A stretch of DNA of 64,000 nt from an uncultured Paracoccaceae bacterium (GCA_947500775.1 CANMTD010000001.1:186001-250000), one strand, 5' to 3'; counted from the stretch's first letter, positions 42,187 to 51,582 are shown. Numbers and translations: made by a program. The notes: generated by a model not told the origin, from the letters alone.

Positions 42187-43557
42187 ATGTCCATTCCTCA
42201 GTCCGGCGGTGGCCCGATCGAACATCATGCGCAACTGGCCGAGTATCTGGCCGAAGGCTGCAAACCGAAAGCCGATTGGCGGATCGGGACCGAGCATGAG
42301 AAATTCGGCTATTGCAAGGATACGCTGCGGCCGCTGCCCTATGACGGCCCCCGGTCGATCCGCGCCGTTCTGGAAGGGCTGAGGGACCGGCACGGCTGGT
42401 CCCCGGTGACCGAGGGCGGCAAGCTGATCGGGCTGGAAAAGGACGGCGCGAATGTGTCGCTGGAACCGGGCGGCGCGCTGGAACTGTCGGGCGCCCCGCT
42501 GGAAACCATCCATGAAACCTGTGACGAGGTGAACGAACACCTGCGCGAGGTCAAGGATATCGCCGATGAGATCGGGGTGGGTTTCATCGGGCTGGGGGCG
42601 GCGCCGATCTGGCAGCACGACGAGATGCCGCTGATGCCCAAGGGCCGGTACAAGCTGATGGACGCCTATATGCAGCGCGTCGGCACCATGGGCACCACGA
42701 TGATGCGCCGCACCTGCACCGTGCAGGTCAATCTGGATTTCGGGTCCGAGGCCGACATGGTGAAAAAGATGCGCGTGGCGCTGGCGTTGCAGCCGGTGGC
42801 GACCGCGCTGTTCGCCAATTCGCCGTTTTTTGAAGGCAAGGTGAACGGCCACAAAAGCTGGCGGGCGCGGGTCTGGCGCGATCTGGATGCCGACCGCACC
42901 GGCATGTTGCCTTTCGTGTTCGAGGATGGGTTCGGGTTCGAACGCTATGCCGAATACGCCTTGGACGTGCCGATGTATTTTGTCTATCGCGATGGCAAAT
43001 ACGTCGATGCGCTGGGCCAGTCGTTCCGCGATTTCCTGAAAGGCGAATTGCCCGCATTGCCGGGCGAGATGCCGACGCTCAGCGATTGGGCCGATCATCT
43101 GACCACGATCTTCCCCGAGGCGCGGCTGAAGAAATTCATCGAAATGCGCGGGGCCGATGGCGGCCCGTGGCGGCGGCTGTGCGCCTTGCCCGCGTTCTGG
43201 GTCGGGCTGATGTACGATCAGGGCGCGCTGGACGCGGCCTGGGATCTGGTCAAGGGCTGGGATGCCGAGACCCGCGATGCGCTGCGGATCGCGGCGTCGG
43301 TCGACGGGTTGCAGGCGCAGGTCGGTGGCGTGAACATGCACGATCTGTCGCGCGAGGTGCTGACCATCGCCGAGGCCGGGCTGAAGGCGCGGGCCTGTCC
43401 CGGCGCAGGCGGGTTGATCCCCGATGAGACCCATTTCCTGAACGCGCTGAAGGAAAGCGTCGAGACAGGCAAGGTGCCTGCGGATGAATTGCTGGACCGT
43501 TATAACGGCGACTGGGGCGGCGATCTGAGCCGCATTTATGGCGACTATAGCTATTGA
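42187..43557 (+). CDS. gshA: Glutamate--cysteine ligase
   Basis: 456 residues, the plant/alphaproteobacterial type. It makes gamma-glutamylcysteine, the first step to glutathione. Markers: WRIGTEHEKFGYC, GLEKDGANVSLEPGGALELSGAP, MMRRTCTVQVNLDFGSE, KSWRARVWRDLDADRTGMLPF and EMRGADGGPWRRLCALPAFWVGL. The start is ATG 42187. It is the last gene of the rsmE run. Confidence 0.95.
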   Translation: MSIPQSGGGPIEHHAQLAEYLAEGCKPKADWRIGTEHEKFGYCKDTLRPLPYDGPRSIRAVLEGLRDRHGWSPVTEGGKLIGLEKDGANVSLEPGGALELSGAPLETIHETCDEVNEHLREVKDIADEIGVGFIGLGAAPIWQHDEMPLMPKGRYKLMDAYMQRVGTMGTTMMRRTCTVQVNLDFGSEADMVKKMRVALALQPVATALFANSPFFEGKVNGHKSWRARVWRDLDADRTGMLPFVFEDGFGFERYAEYALDVPMYFVYRDGKYVDALGQSFRDFLKGELPALPGEMPTLSDWADHLTTIFPEARLKKFIEMRGADGGPWRRLCALPAFWVGLMYDQGALDAAWDLVKGWDAETRDALRIAASVDGLQAQVGGVNMHDLSREVLTIAEAGLKARACPGAGGLIPDETHFLNALKESVETGKVPADELLDRYNGDWGGDLSRIYGDYSY

Positions 43558-43667
43558 TTGAAGGGGCTGGCCCGGTCCGGCCAAGCCTTTTGGCGATGGC
43601 CGGGCAATAGCAGGTTGCGCCCCTGCAGGGCATGGTTTTTGTTTTGCGCCGCGCCAGGGCGCGTCGC

Positions 43668-43707
43668 GATGCCTCCGGCGGAGGTATTTGGGCCAAGATG
43701 AAGGGGG
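43668..43707. repeat. Roseobacter-type intergenic repeat
   Basis: The stretch contains GATGCCTCCGGCGGAGGTAT followed by TTGGGCCAAGATGAAGGGG. It has a CCTCC-ggc-GGAGG hairpin core. I recognise near-identical strings from between genes of many Rhodobacterales genomes (memory, not searched). It lies in the otherwise empty 43558-43792 spacer between the convergent gshA and haloperoxidase genes. Confidence 0.55.
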
Positions 43708-43792
43708 ATGTTTGGGGTGCGCCTTGATCCTCTTTCCGCCTGACTGACAGTCATCGCAAGAGCGCAGGCCAGTCAGGATCGGCGTACCGACC

Positions 43793-45913
43793 CTACAGCA
43801 GCTCATGGTCCATTTGGACGTGGTCGACGAAGAACAGGTTCTCGCCTTCGGTGATATCGTCGATGTCGGCGTCTTTGAGGCAGATCATCGGGTTGTAGTC
43901 GATGAAGAGATACAGCCTGCCGTGAATCTGATGCGCACTGAGCGCGGCATCGTCCCCGAAACCGTACAGAAGGATGGTATCCACGGCGTCGTTGAAATCG
44001 TTGATGGTATCCAGACCGGCCTCATCGGCGTGAAAGACAAACTGATCGGCACCTTTGCCGCCGGTCAGGATGTCGCCGCCATCGCCCCCTGACAGGATGT
44101 CATTGCCGTCGCCGCCGGTCAGCAGGTCACCACCATCGCCGCCCTCAAGCACATCGGCGCCTTTGCCGCCGAACAGGACATCCCAGTCACCGCCGCCCAA
44201 CAGCAGATCCGAACCGCCGCCGCCATAAAGTTTGTCGCGCCCCTCTTCGCCCAGCAGCGTGTCATGGCCCGCGCCGCCCTTGAGCCTGTCGCGGCCGGTG
44301 CCGCCTTCGATCACGTCATTGCCGCCCCGGCCCCGGACCAGATCGTTCCCGGCGCCTGCGATGATCAGGTTGCCCGCGCCATTGTCCTTGATGTTGTCAT
44401 TGCCGCCGCGGGTGAACAGGGCCTCCCACCGGATTTCTGCCTGTGCGGCCAGTTGTTCGCCCAGCTCCAGCCCGAACAGATTGCCGTCCATCATGTGAAT
44501 GCCGCCGTACAGACGGCTGAGCCCGGCCTCTTGGGCGGCTTCGGTCAGCGTGTCCCATTGCAGGATGACGGGATCGCCGCCTTCCCAGTTTTCGAAGGCA
44601 AGGGAAGTGGCAACGTATTGGCCCAGCAGGTCGGTGCCGTCGACGTGATCCAGATCGTAGTTGCTGAGGCTGGTGCCATCGTAAAACAGATCCGAGCCAA
44701 CGATTGCGGCAATTGTCTTGGCCGCGGCCATCGAAAAGGTCGAATGGCCCGAGACGAATTCGGGAAAAGGCGGGGTCACGAATGTCACGTTCTGATAGGG
44801 CTGCCATTCCTGCCCGGCAATGATCTGGGTGCCTTCGTTGGGCCCACCCCAGGAGGCGATATCCTGATCGTAATACAGATGCCGGATCGCCGATTGCGGG
44901 CGGATATAATCGTATTGGTATTTCGCTTCCCACGTGGCGATGCCAGCGTCGAACAGGGACGCATTCAGGGCGAAGAACAGCTTGATATCTTCGTCGATGC
45001 CGTGACCTTCGCGCAGGGCGATGTCCTGTGCGATCTGGTTCCAGTGGCCGGGGGGCGATTCCGTGCGCGGACCGTCGGCCCAGTATTCGGCGATCACCTT
45101 GCCTTCGTTGTCCAGCGTGGCGCTGAATGCGATCACCTGCGCGATCTGGTCCCGGTATGCCTGATCGCCGGTGGTTACGTTGCCCTGGCCATCGACATAG
45201 GTCCCCTGATCGCCCAGTTGCGGCGGCGCGGGCGGGCGGAACTGATCCCCCGATTGCAGGCCAAAGCCTTGCAGATCGCCCCATTGCGGTGTCAGCCCGC
45301 CCTGATCGGTATAGCTGGAGGGATCGTCCGGATCAATGATCGGGATGCCGTTTTCATCCACCACCGTCCCGGTTGGCACGCGCAGCGGTTGCCAGCGGTT
45401 GGGGTCGAAATCCACCCCGCCCGGCGCGTTGGCGGCGTCGGGATCGGCGCTGTTGACAGGAGTATAGCCGCTGGTGTCGGCGTAGCCGTTTTCAAAGTTC
45501 GACCCATCGCCCGCGCGGGCCGCGAACACGTTCTGTGCCGCAAGGTTGCCCACGCCCGACGCGCTGGACGGATCGGTGCCGGTGGTGGCCGGGTCCAGCC
45601 CCAGCGTGGCCATGAACGCGTCGAACAGCGGCGCCTGATCGGGAAAAAACGCGATCAGCATGCGATAGGCGGCAAAGCTGATGGCTTCGGCCTTGTGCAG
45701 GTCCGTGTGTTCGCCAACCGGGCGGATGATTTCGCTGTAGTGGCCGTAGGCATCGCTGTCGTAGGCGGCCCAGGCGTCATACATCGCGGCGGTGGTAAGG
45801 TGCAGTTGATAGGTCGTGGCGGTGGGTTTTGCGGCACCGGCACGAATGGCCTCCAGCATGACCTCATCCCACTGGGCGACAAGCGATTGGGCAGAATCCG
45901 GATCAATGAGCAT
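43793..45913 (-). CDS. Vanadium-dependent haloperoxidase-like protein with RTX repeats
   Basis: 706 residues. The vanadate-pocket residues are all present: Lys331 and Arg338 in KYQYDYIRP, Ser388-Gly389-His390 in EFVSGHSTFSMAAAK, and Arg467/His473 in SRLYGGIHMMD. The usual Pro before SGH is Val. Residues about 505-625 are 12-14 glycine-rich nonapeptides (GAGNDLVRG, GGTGRDRLKG) that bind calcium. There is no signal peptide, so type I secretion is expected; no transporter is nearby. Halide oxidation or phosphatase-like chemistry is inferred. Confidence 0.85.
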   Translation of the reverse strand: MLIDPDSAQSLVAQWDEVMLEAIRAGAAKPTATTYQLHLTTAAMYDAWAAYDSDAYGHYSEIIRPVGEHTDLHKAEAISFAAYRMLIAFFPDQAPLFDAFMATLGLDPATTGTDPSSASGVGNLAAQNVFAARAGDGSNFENGYADTSGYTPVNSADPDAANAPGGVDFDPNRWQPLRVPTGTVVDENGIPIIDPDDPSSYTDQGGLTPQWGDLQGFGLQSGDQFRPPAPPQLGDQGTYVDGQGNVTTGDQAYRDQIAQVIAFSATLDNEGKVIAEYWADGPRTESPPGHWNQIAQDIALREGHGIDEDIKLFFALNASLFDAGIATWEAKYQYDYIRPQSAIRHLYYDQDIASWGGPNEGTQIIAGQEWQPYQNVTFVTPPFPEFVSGHSTFSMAAAKTIAAIVGSDLFYDGTSLSNYDLDHVDGTDLLGQYVATSLAFENWEGGDPVILQWDTLTEAAQEAGLSRLYGGIHMMDGNLFGLELGEQLAAQAEIRWEALFTRGGNDNIKDNGAGNLIIAGAGNDLVRGRGGNDVIEGGTGRDRLKGGAGHDTLLGEEGRDKLYGGGGSDLLLGGGDWDVLFGGKGADVLEGGDGGDLLTGGDGNDILSGGDGGDILTGGKGADQFVFHADEAGLDTINDFNDAVDTILLYGFGDDAALSAHQIHGRLYLFIDYNPMICLKDADIDDITEGENLFFVDHVQMDHELL

Positions 45914-46112
45914 GTGAGAATCCCTGAATAAATTCTTTTGTAATATGGCAGCGGCGCAGACGTTTAATTGACGGCCGTCAGACGAAGAATAAGCACCTCA
46001 CGAAACCGTGAATGCCCCCATTTGGCGACTGGGCCGGAAAAACATGCCTTTTATCGGGGATTTGGGTCTTGCGACCGGTGCGGCCGGAACCATGCCGCCG
46101 GAACCCGCGCAT

Positions 46113-46139
46113 GAAAAAGGGCGCCGCGATGGCGCCCTT
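46113..46139 (-). terminator. Rho-independent terminator of the VPLPA-CTERM gene
   Basis: Read on the minus strand, AAGGGCGCC-atcgc-GGCGCCCTT (46117-46139) is a perfect 9-bp stem followed by T's (46113-46118). It lies 22 bases after the stop and separates this gene from the haloperoxidase. Confidence 0.88.
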
Positions 46140-46160
46140 CAATCGTTCTATGTCGTCAGA

Positions 46161-46838
46161 TCAGGCGGTGCGTTTGCGACGCGCCACCGACAGCGCGCCC
46201 AGACCGCCGAACAACAGCAATGCCGATGCCGGAAGCGGAACCTCGGACACCGCGATGCCCGAAATCCGGTATCCATCGCCGCTTCCGCCGGGGACGGTCG
46301 CGATCAGATACTGGAAGGGGGACGCACCTGTCAGGTCAATATTCAGCACGTCGAGCGGATTCGCGATGCCGCTGCCGGTTGCCACAAGGGTGCTGACGGA
46401 TGTCAGGCAGGCCAGACCACCGCTGGAACAGCCCAGAACGCTGGCACTGTTGCTGCCATAGATGCTGAACGTGTCGTCCAGAAAGGCCAGCGTCAGGCTG
46501 ATCGAGTCAAACACCATCTTGGCGCCCAGATCGAAAACGATCGCTTCGTCGTCGCCGATGTTGTCCAGCTGATTGGTGTCCAGAAAGCCCAGGTTTACCC
46601 CAAGGCCACCGGAGTTCTGGTTCAATGCCGGGGTAGGCGGGGATTCAGTGTTCACTGCGGTTGCGGTGACGGACTGAGTTGCCGTTGTATCGCTGAATGT
46701 CGTGCTGCTGCCCAGGTTGGTTCCGAAAATCGGGAACGTCGGGCCGGTGAAATCATAGCTGTACGAGGCGGCGGAGGCCGCCGAGGCTGCTGCTACACAG
46801 ACGGCCAGAGCGGCCACTGCAGTATTAAACATTTTCAT
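46161..46838 (-). CDS. Secreted VPLPA-CTERM (exosortase-type) protein
   Basis: 225 residues. Signal peptide MKMFNTAVAALAVCVAAASAASA, a beta-rich body (YSYDFTGPTFPIFGTNLGSS, VFDLGAKMVFDSISLTLAFL), then SEVPLPASALLLFGGLGAL and basic tail SVARRKRTA. This is the VPLPA-CTERM sorting arrangement. It is unlike the 28.9-kb protein apart from the tail. It has its own terminator and a 286-base upstream region with no gene. Role: cell-surface or matrix protein, otherwise unknown. Confidence 0.82.
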   Translation of the reverse strand: MKMFNTAVAALAVCVAAASAASAASYSYDFTGPTFPIFGTNLGSSTTFSDTTATQSVTATAVNTESPPTPALNQNSGGLGVNLGFLDTNQLDNIGDDEAIVFDLGAKMVFDSISLTLAFLDDTFSIYGSNSASVLGCSSGGLACLTSVSTLVATGSGIANPLDVLNIDLTGASPFQYLIATVPGGSGDGYRISGIAVSEVPLPASALLLFGGLGALSVARRKRTA

Positions 46839-47124
46839 AAGAGATCCATTTCCAACTAACACTGAGCACAATGTGGCGAAACATTGCCGTGATAACACAT
46901 TATGGCCTTTTTCTACGGCGTCATCGTCAGGCAGGCAAGGAAATAACGGTGCCGAGGCACTGCTTTGATCTCTGAGATCGTCAAGAATTCCCAGAATGCT
47001 GAATTTTTGGGTTAATTGTTGCTATTTAGGGGACAATTTAGCGATGGCTGGTTGGGTATTGTGGTGAAAATGTGACCTGCCCGGTGATCCTACTGTTTGG
47101 GCTGAAGCCGGCGGTCTGCCCGAT

Positions 47125-47730
47125 CTATCCTTTGCCGATCTTGGGTTCGGTCCCGGCCTTGAGCCGCCGCAGGTTGGGCCAGTGACGCAGATAGATCAGG
47201 ATGGTCAGGACCACGCCCAGAATGATCAACTGGCCCTGATGCAGGAACACCATCCAAAGCGTGGATGTGGCCGCCGCGACCAGCGCCGACAGCGATGAAT
47301 ACCGTGTGGTCAGGGCGATGAACAGCCAGGTGGCGCAGGCCGCCAGCCCGACGGGCCAGGCCAGCGCGGTCAGCGTGCCCAGAAAGGTGGCCACGCCCTT
47401 GCCGCCGCGAAAGCCCAGAAAGACCGGGAACAGATGGCCGACAAAGGCCGACAGCCCGGCCAGTTGCGCGGCATCCTCGGCCACCAGCGCGCGGGCGATC
47501 AGAACCGCGATCGCGCCCTTGCCCGCGTCCAGAACCACCGTCAGAAAGGCCGCCGGTTTGTTGCCGGTGCGCAGCACGTTGGTGGCGCCGATATTGCCCG
47601 ACCCGATGGCCCGCAGATCGCCCAACCCAAAGGCCCGCGCCATGACCATGCCGAAGGGCACCGAGCCCAGCAGATAGGCCAGCACGGCCACGATGCCTAG
47701 CAACAGGGGGGAGGTGACGATCTCAGGCAT
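47125..47730 (-). CDS. plsY: Acyl-phosphate:glycerol-3-phosphate acyltransferase PlsY
   Basis: 201 residues with five to seven membrane helices. The three PlsY motifs are seen: YLLGSVPFGMVMARAFG with GSGNIGATNVLRTGNK, FLGFRGGKGVATFLG and IYLRHWPNLRRLKAGTEPKIG. It acylates glycerol-3-phosphate in phospholipid synthesis at the inner membrane. ATG 47730 is the family start and overlaps the end of the dihydroorotase-like gene by 8 bases, so it is the last gene of the pyr operon. Confidence 0.95.
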   Translation of the reverse strand: MPEIVTSPLLLGIVAVLAYLLGSVPFGMVMARAFGLGDLRAIGSGNIGATNVLRTGNKPAAFLTVVLDAGKGAIAVLIARALVAEDAAQLAGLSAFVGHLFPVFLGFRGGKGVATFLGTLTALAWPVGLAACATWLFIALTTRYSSLSALVAAATSTLWMVFLHQGQLIILGVVLTILIYLRHWPNLRRLKAGTEPKIGKG

Positions 47731-48997
47731 TCTGATGCGCTCCGTACACTTGGGTTCCGCCGACAAAGGTCGCCAGAACCTTACCCTGCATCCGCGCGCC
47801 GTCAAACGGGGTGTTCTTGGATTTTGAATGCAATTTGAACCGGTCCAGAACCAGCGGCGCATCGGGGTCGAACAGTACCAGATCGGCAGGGGCGCCGACC
47901 GACAACCGCCCGCTGGGCAGGCCCAGCCGCCGCGCCGGGTTCAGCGACAGCGCGCGCCACAGGGTCGGCAGCTCCATCGCCCCGGCATGGATCAGGCGCA
48001 TCGCGGCAGGCAGTAGGGTTTCCAGACCGACCGCGCCGCTGGCGGCCTCTTCGAACGGCAGGCGTTTGCTTTCTTCGTCCTGTGGTGTGTGCATCGAACA
48101 GATCACGTCGATCAGCCCGCTGGCCACCGCCTGAACCATCGCCAGCCGGTCGTCTTCGGACCGCAGCGGCGGTTTGACCTTGAAGAAGGTGCGATAGTCG
48201 GCAACGTCGAATTCGTTCAGCGTCAGGTGGTGGATCGACACGCCCGCCGTCACGTCCAGCCCGTTGGTCTTGGCCCGTTCCAGCGCGGGCAGGGCGCGGG
48301 CGGTGGTGATCTGATCGGCGTGGTAGCGGACGCCGGTCATTTCGACCAGCGCCATGTCGCGGTCCAGCGCCATGCGTTCGGCCATCGGTGTGACCGCGGG
48401 CAGCCCTTTGAGCGAGGCGAATTTGCCCGAGGTCACCGCCGCCCCTTTGCTAAGGCCGGGGTCCTGCGGGTGGGCGATGACCAAAGCGTCCAGCGACTGT
48501 GCATAGGTCATGGCGCGGCTTAGAACCTTGGTGTTTTCGGTCACCCGGTCGCCATCGGTAAAGGCGATGGTGCCAGCGTCGCGCAGGAACCCGATCTCGA
48601 CCATCTCGCGCCCGTCGCGGCCCTTGGTCAGGGCGGCCATGGAATGCACGCGCACCGGGCTTGCCTCGCGCGCGCGGCGGGTGACGAATTCCAGCACCTC
48701 GGGGGTGTCGATGGCGGGCAGGGTGTCGGGGCGGGTGACCATGGTGGTAACTCCGCCCGCCGCCGCCGCAAGGCCCGCCGAGCGGAAGCTTTCCTTGTGC
48801 CGCTCGCCCGGTTCGCAGATTTTGACGCCGATATCGACGATGCCGGGGGCCAGACATTTGCTGTGGCAATCCATGCCCTGACCGGGCGCCGCCCCCGTGC
48901 CCGTTTCGGCAATCACCCCGTCCTTTATCCGCAGCCACCCAAGCGTGTCGGTGCCGGTTTCAGGATCGATCAGGCGGGCGTTGGTGAGGAGCATCAT
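47723..48997 (-). CDS. Dihydroorotase-like protein lacking metal ligands (PyrC'/PyrX type)
   Basis: 424 residues with overall dihydroorotase order (LAPGIVDIGVKICEPGERHK, TMVTRPDTLPAIDTPEVLE, IHHLTLNEFD, FEEAASGAVGLETLLPAAM). The metal-binding HxH that should follow the Asp is replaced by Gly57-Val-Lys59. The catalytic Asp of the usual TDHAP is Met (CSMHTPQDE). It should not be an active amidohydrolase. Noncatalytic paralogs beside pyrB in Pseudomonas support aspartate carbamoyltransferase assembly; this gene, two places after pyrB, probably does the same. An active PyrC must be elsewhere. Confidence 0.85.
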   Translation of the reverse strand: MMLLTNARLIDPETGTDTLGWLRIKDGVIAETGTGAAPGQGMDCHSKCLAPGIVDIGVKICEPGERHKESFRSAGLAAAAGGVTTMVTRPDTLPAIDTPEVLEFVTRRAREASPVRVHSMAALTKGRDGREMVEIGFLRDAGTIAFTDGDRVTENTKVLSRAMTYAQSLDALVIAHPQDPGLSKGAAVTSGKFASLKGLPAVTPMAERMALDRDMALVEMTGVRYHADQITTARALPALERAKTNGLDVTAGVSIHHLTLNEFDVADYRTFFKVKPPLRSEDDRLAMVQAVASGLIDVICSMHTPQDEESKRLPFEEAASGAVGLETLLPAAMRLIHAGAMELPTLWRALSLNPARRLGLPSGRLSVGAPADLVLFDPDAPLVLDRFKLHSKSKNTPFDGARMQGKVLATFVGGTQVYGAHQNA

Positions 48998-49148
48998 TCG
49001 TTTGTCTCTATCAAGGTGTCACGTACAGACACATCTTGCGGCGCATTTCCTGTGGTCTGCCGAAATGATGTGTCATGCGACTTGTTTCGCCAGTTCGCCG
49101 TATGCCGGGCCTTACTTGGCAGGGTGTCACCACCTTGGGGTAAACGGT

Positions 49149-49742
49149 TCACGCCTTGCCCTCCATCACGCGTTGCATCAGGGCGTGGACGCGGGGGGCT
49201 TCGTCTATGTTGATGAAGCCCACGGCTTTGGTGCCCGCGATCGCCCGGCTTAGAAACATCGGGCCGACCGAGTTGCCATAGCGTTCCAGCCGGTCGTCGA
49301 AGGTGATGGTGCCGGGGGTGTCGCCGTCCCATTTGACGGGCGTCATCGGCGTCAGATGTTTGGCGTAAAGCTTGGGCCATGGCAGCGCGGTACGGATCAG
49401 CACCCGCCGGTCGGTCAGCGCATAGCGCGTAAGCTGGGGCAGGTGGATGTCGCTGCGGCTGAGGACATAGTAAACGCACCATCCGATCGCGGCCAGCATC
49501 CCCCAGAAGATGACGGGATCGGTCTGCATCTCATGGGGCTGCAGCAGCGATTGCCCGTGCGCCAGCGACAGAATATTCGGCACGGCCAGATAAAGCCCCA
49601 TGAACAGGGCCGCAGGCGTGCACATCGACAGCGCGACCCGGTCCAGCCGGATCGTGCGTTGCGGCCGCCCGTCCCAGAACAACCGTTCGCCGGGCAACAG
49701 GTGCCCGCGCCAGAACCTTTGATCCGCGTCGTGAAAGGACAT
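49149..49742 (-). CDS. Membrane protein with bacterial PH-like domain
   Basis: 197 residues. The N-terminus HLLPGERLFWDGRPQ and the later RYALTDRRVLIRTALPW match the first strands and the 'YxLTdrR' turn of bacterial PH-like (bPH) domains. Two hydrophobic helices lie between (VALSMCTPAALFMGLYLAV and VIFWGMLAAIGWCVYYVLS). Function unknown. It starts at the pyrB stop (one-base overlap) and precedes the dihydroorotase-like gene by 151 bases, so it is embedded in the pyrimidine operon. Confidence 0.65.
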   Translation of the reverse strand: MSFHDADQRFWRGHLLPGERLFWDGRPQRTIRLDRVALSMCTPAALFMGLYLAVPNILSLAHGQSLLQPHEMQTDPVIFWGMLAAIGWCVYYVLSRSDIHLPQLTRYALTDRRVLIRTALPWPKLYAKHLTPMTPVKWDGDTPGTITFDDRLERYGNSVGPMFLSRAIAGTKAVGFINIDEAPRVHALMQRVMEGKA

Positions 49743-50695
49743 CAGACCATCACCCCCTGATCCGTCTCTGCCCGCAGGTTCCGCGCCAGCAGGTCCATTG
49801 CGGCCATGCGCACGGCGACGCCCATTTCGACCTGTTCCTGAATGACCGACCGGTTGATGTCGTCGGCGATCTCTCCGTCGATTTCGACGCCGCGGTTCAT
49901 CGGCCCGGGGTGCATGACGATGGCGTCATCCTTGGCATGGGCCAGCTTGGCGGCGTCCAGCCCGAAGCGGTGATAATATTCGCGTTCCGACGGGATGAAC
50001 CCGCCGTCCATCCGTTCGCGTTGCAGCCGCAGCATCATCACCACGTCCACGTCTTTCAGGCCCTCGGCCATGTCGTCATAAACCTCGACCCCGAAATCGG
50101 CGATGCCCGCGGGCATTAGGGTGGGCGGGCCGATCAGGCGCACGCGGTTTTCCATCTTGCCCAGCAACAGGATGTTGGATCGGGCCACGCGGCTGTGGGC
50201 GATGTCGCCGCAGATGGCGATATTCAGCCGGTGCAGCCGCCCCTTGGCGCGGCGAATGGTCAGCGCGTCCAGCAGGGCCTGTGTGGGGTGTTCGTGCCGC
50301 CCGTCGCCCGCGTTCAGCACGGCGCAGTTGACCTTTTGCGCCAACAGGTCCACCGCGCCCGAATGGGGATGCCGCACCACCAGCAGATCGGGGTGCATCG
50401 CGTTCAGCGTCAGCGCCGTGTCGATCAGGGTTTCGCCCTTTTTGATGCTGGACGCCTGCATTGCCATGCTCATCACATCCGCGCCCAGCCGTTTACCGGC
50501 CAGTTCGAAGCTGGCCTGCGTCCGGGTCGAGTTTTCGAAGAACATGTTGATCTGGGTCAGCCCGGCCAGCGTATCGGAGTGTTTGACGGCCCGGCGGTTC
50601 AGATCGACGTATTGGTCGGACAGATCAAGAATGGCGGAAATTTCGGACGGATGCAGCGGTTCGATACCCAGCAGGTGTTTCGCACGAAATGTCAT
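49742..50695 (-). CDS. pyrB: Aspartate carbamoyltransferase catalytic subunit
   Basis: 317 residues. It makes N-carbamoyl-aspartate, the second step of UMP synthesis. Carbamoyl-phosphate site [20 protein letters not shown], then [28 protein letters not shown] and [15 protein letters not shown] 50695 is the family start. No pyrI is present. The pyrC-like pseudoenzyme downstream fits a dodecameric PyrB-PyrC' complex. It is divergent from the uracil-DNA glycosylase gene. Confidence 0.96.
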   Translation of the reverse strand: MTFRAKHLLGIEPLHPSEISAILDLSDQYVDLNRRAVKHSDTLAGLTQINMFFENSTRTQASFELAGKRLGADVMSMAMQASSIKKGETLIDTALTLNAMHPDLLVVRHPHSGAVDLLAQKVNCAVLNAGDGRHEHPTQALLDALTIRRAKGRLHRLNIAICGDIAHSRVARSNILLLGKMENRVRLIGPPTLMPAGIADFGVEVYDDMAEGLKDVDVVMMLRLQRERMDGGFIPSEREYYHRFGLDAAKLAHAKDDAIVMHPGPMNRGVEIDGEIADDINRSVIQEQVEMGVAVRMAAMDLLARNLRAETDQGVMV

Positions 50696-50799
50696 GGGGC
50701 CTCCGACCTGATCGGTTTGCTTATAGAAAGCGCAGGGTGCGGCGGCAAGACATGTGATGGGGCATTTACCTTGGCCCCGCCGCGCCCTAGCTTTGGCGC

Positions 50800-51582
50800 A
50801 TGATTCAGGCACAGGACTATTACGCGGCCAAGGCGATGCTGGATTGGCAGATCGAACTTGGCGCGACCGAGGCGATTGGCGAGACGCCAGTCAACCGCTA
50901 TGAGGCGCCTGCGCCCGTGCGCCCCCGGCCGGTTGCCGCCGAGGCCCCGCCCGAAGTGGCGGCAGAGCCGCAGGTCGATGCCGTCGCCGTGGCCCGCGCC
51001 GCCGCCGATGCGGCGCCCGATCTGGAAAGCCTGCGCGCGGCGATCGAGGCCTTTGACCTGTGCGATCTGAAACGCGGCGCCCGCAGCACGGTTTTCGCCG
51101 ATGGCCGCGCGCAGGCCCGCGTCATGGTGATCGGCGAGGCGCCGGGCCGGGACGAGGATCAGCAGGGCAAACCCTTTGTCGGACGGGCCGGGCAGTTGCT
51201 GGACAAGATGTTCGCGGCCATCGGCATGGGCCGCGACGCGCCCGATCCGGGGGCGGCGATCTATATCACCAATGTGCTGCCGTGGCGCCCGCCGCAAAAC
51301 CGCGATCCGAAACCCGAAGAGGTGGCGATGATGCTGCCCTTTGTCGAACGGCATGTGGCGCTGGTGAACCCCGATGTGCTGGTCCTGATGGGCAATCATT
51401 CCTGCATGGCACTGTTGGGTCGCAAGGGGATCACCCGGCTGCGCGGCAACTGGGTTCAGGCGCTGGACCGTCCGACGCTGCCGATGTTCCACCCGGCCTA
51501 TCTGTTGCGCAATCCGGTGGCCAAGCGCGAGGCGTGGCATGACCTGCTGATGTTGCAGGACCGGCTGAGGAAACCGGCATGA
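50800..51582 (+). CDS. Uracil-DNA glycosylase, family 4-like
   Basis: 260 residues. Motif [21 protein letters not shown] and motif [12 protein letters not shown] are intact, with [15 protein letters not shown] between them. The N-terminal 80 residues are an Ala/Pro-rich low-complexity extension. The usual iron-sulfur CxxC is only CDLK ([20 protein letters not shown]), and just one other Cys is present, so the cluster is probably absent. It removes uracil from DNA. It overlaps the LysE gene by 4 bases. Confidence 0.88.
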   Translation: MIQAQDYYAAKAMLDWQIELGATEAIGETPVNRYEAPAPVRPRPVAAEAPPEVAAEPQVDAVAVARAAADAAPDLESLRAAIEAFDLCDLKRGARSTVFADGRAQARVMVIGEAPGRDEDQQGKPFVGRAGQLLDKMFAAIGMGRDAPDPGAAIYITNVLPWRPPQNRDPKPEEVAMMLPFVERHVALVNPDVLVLMGNHSCMALLGRKGITRLRGNWVQALDRPTLPMFHPAYLLRNPVAKREAWHDLLMLQDRLRKPA

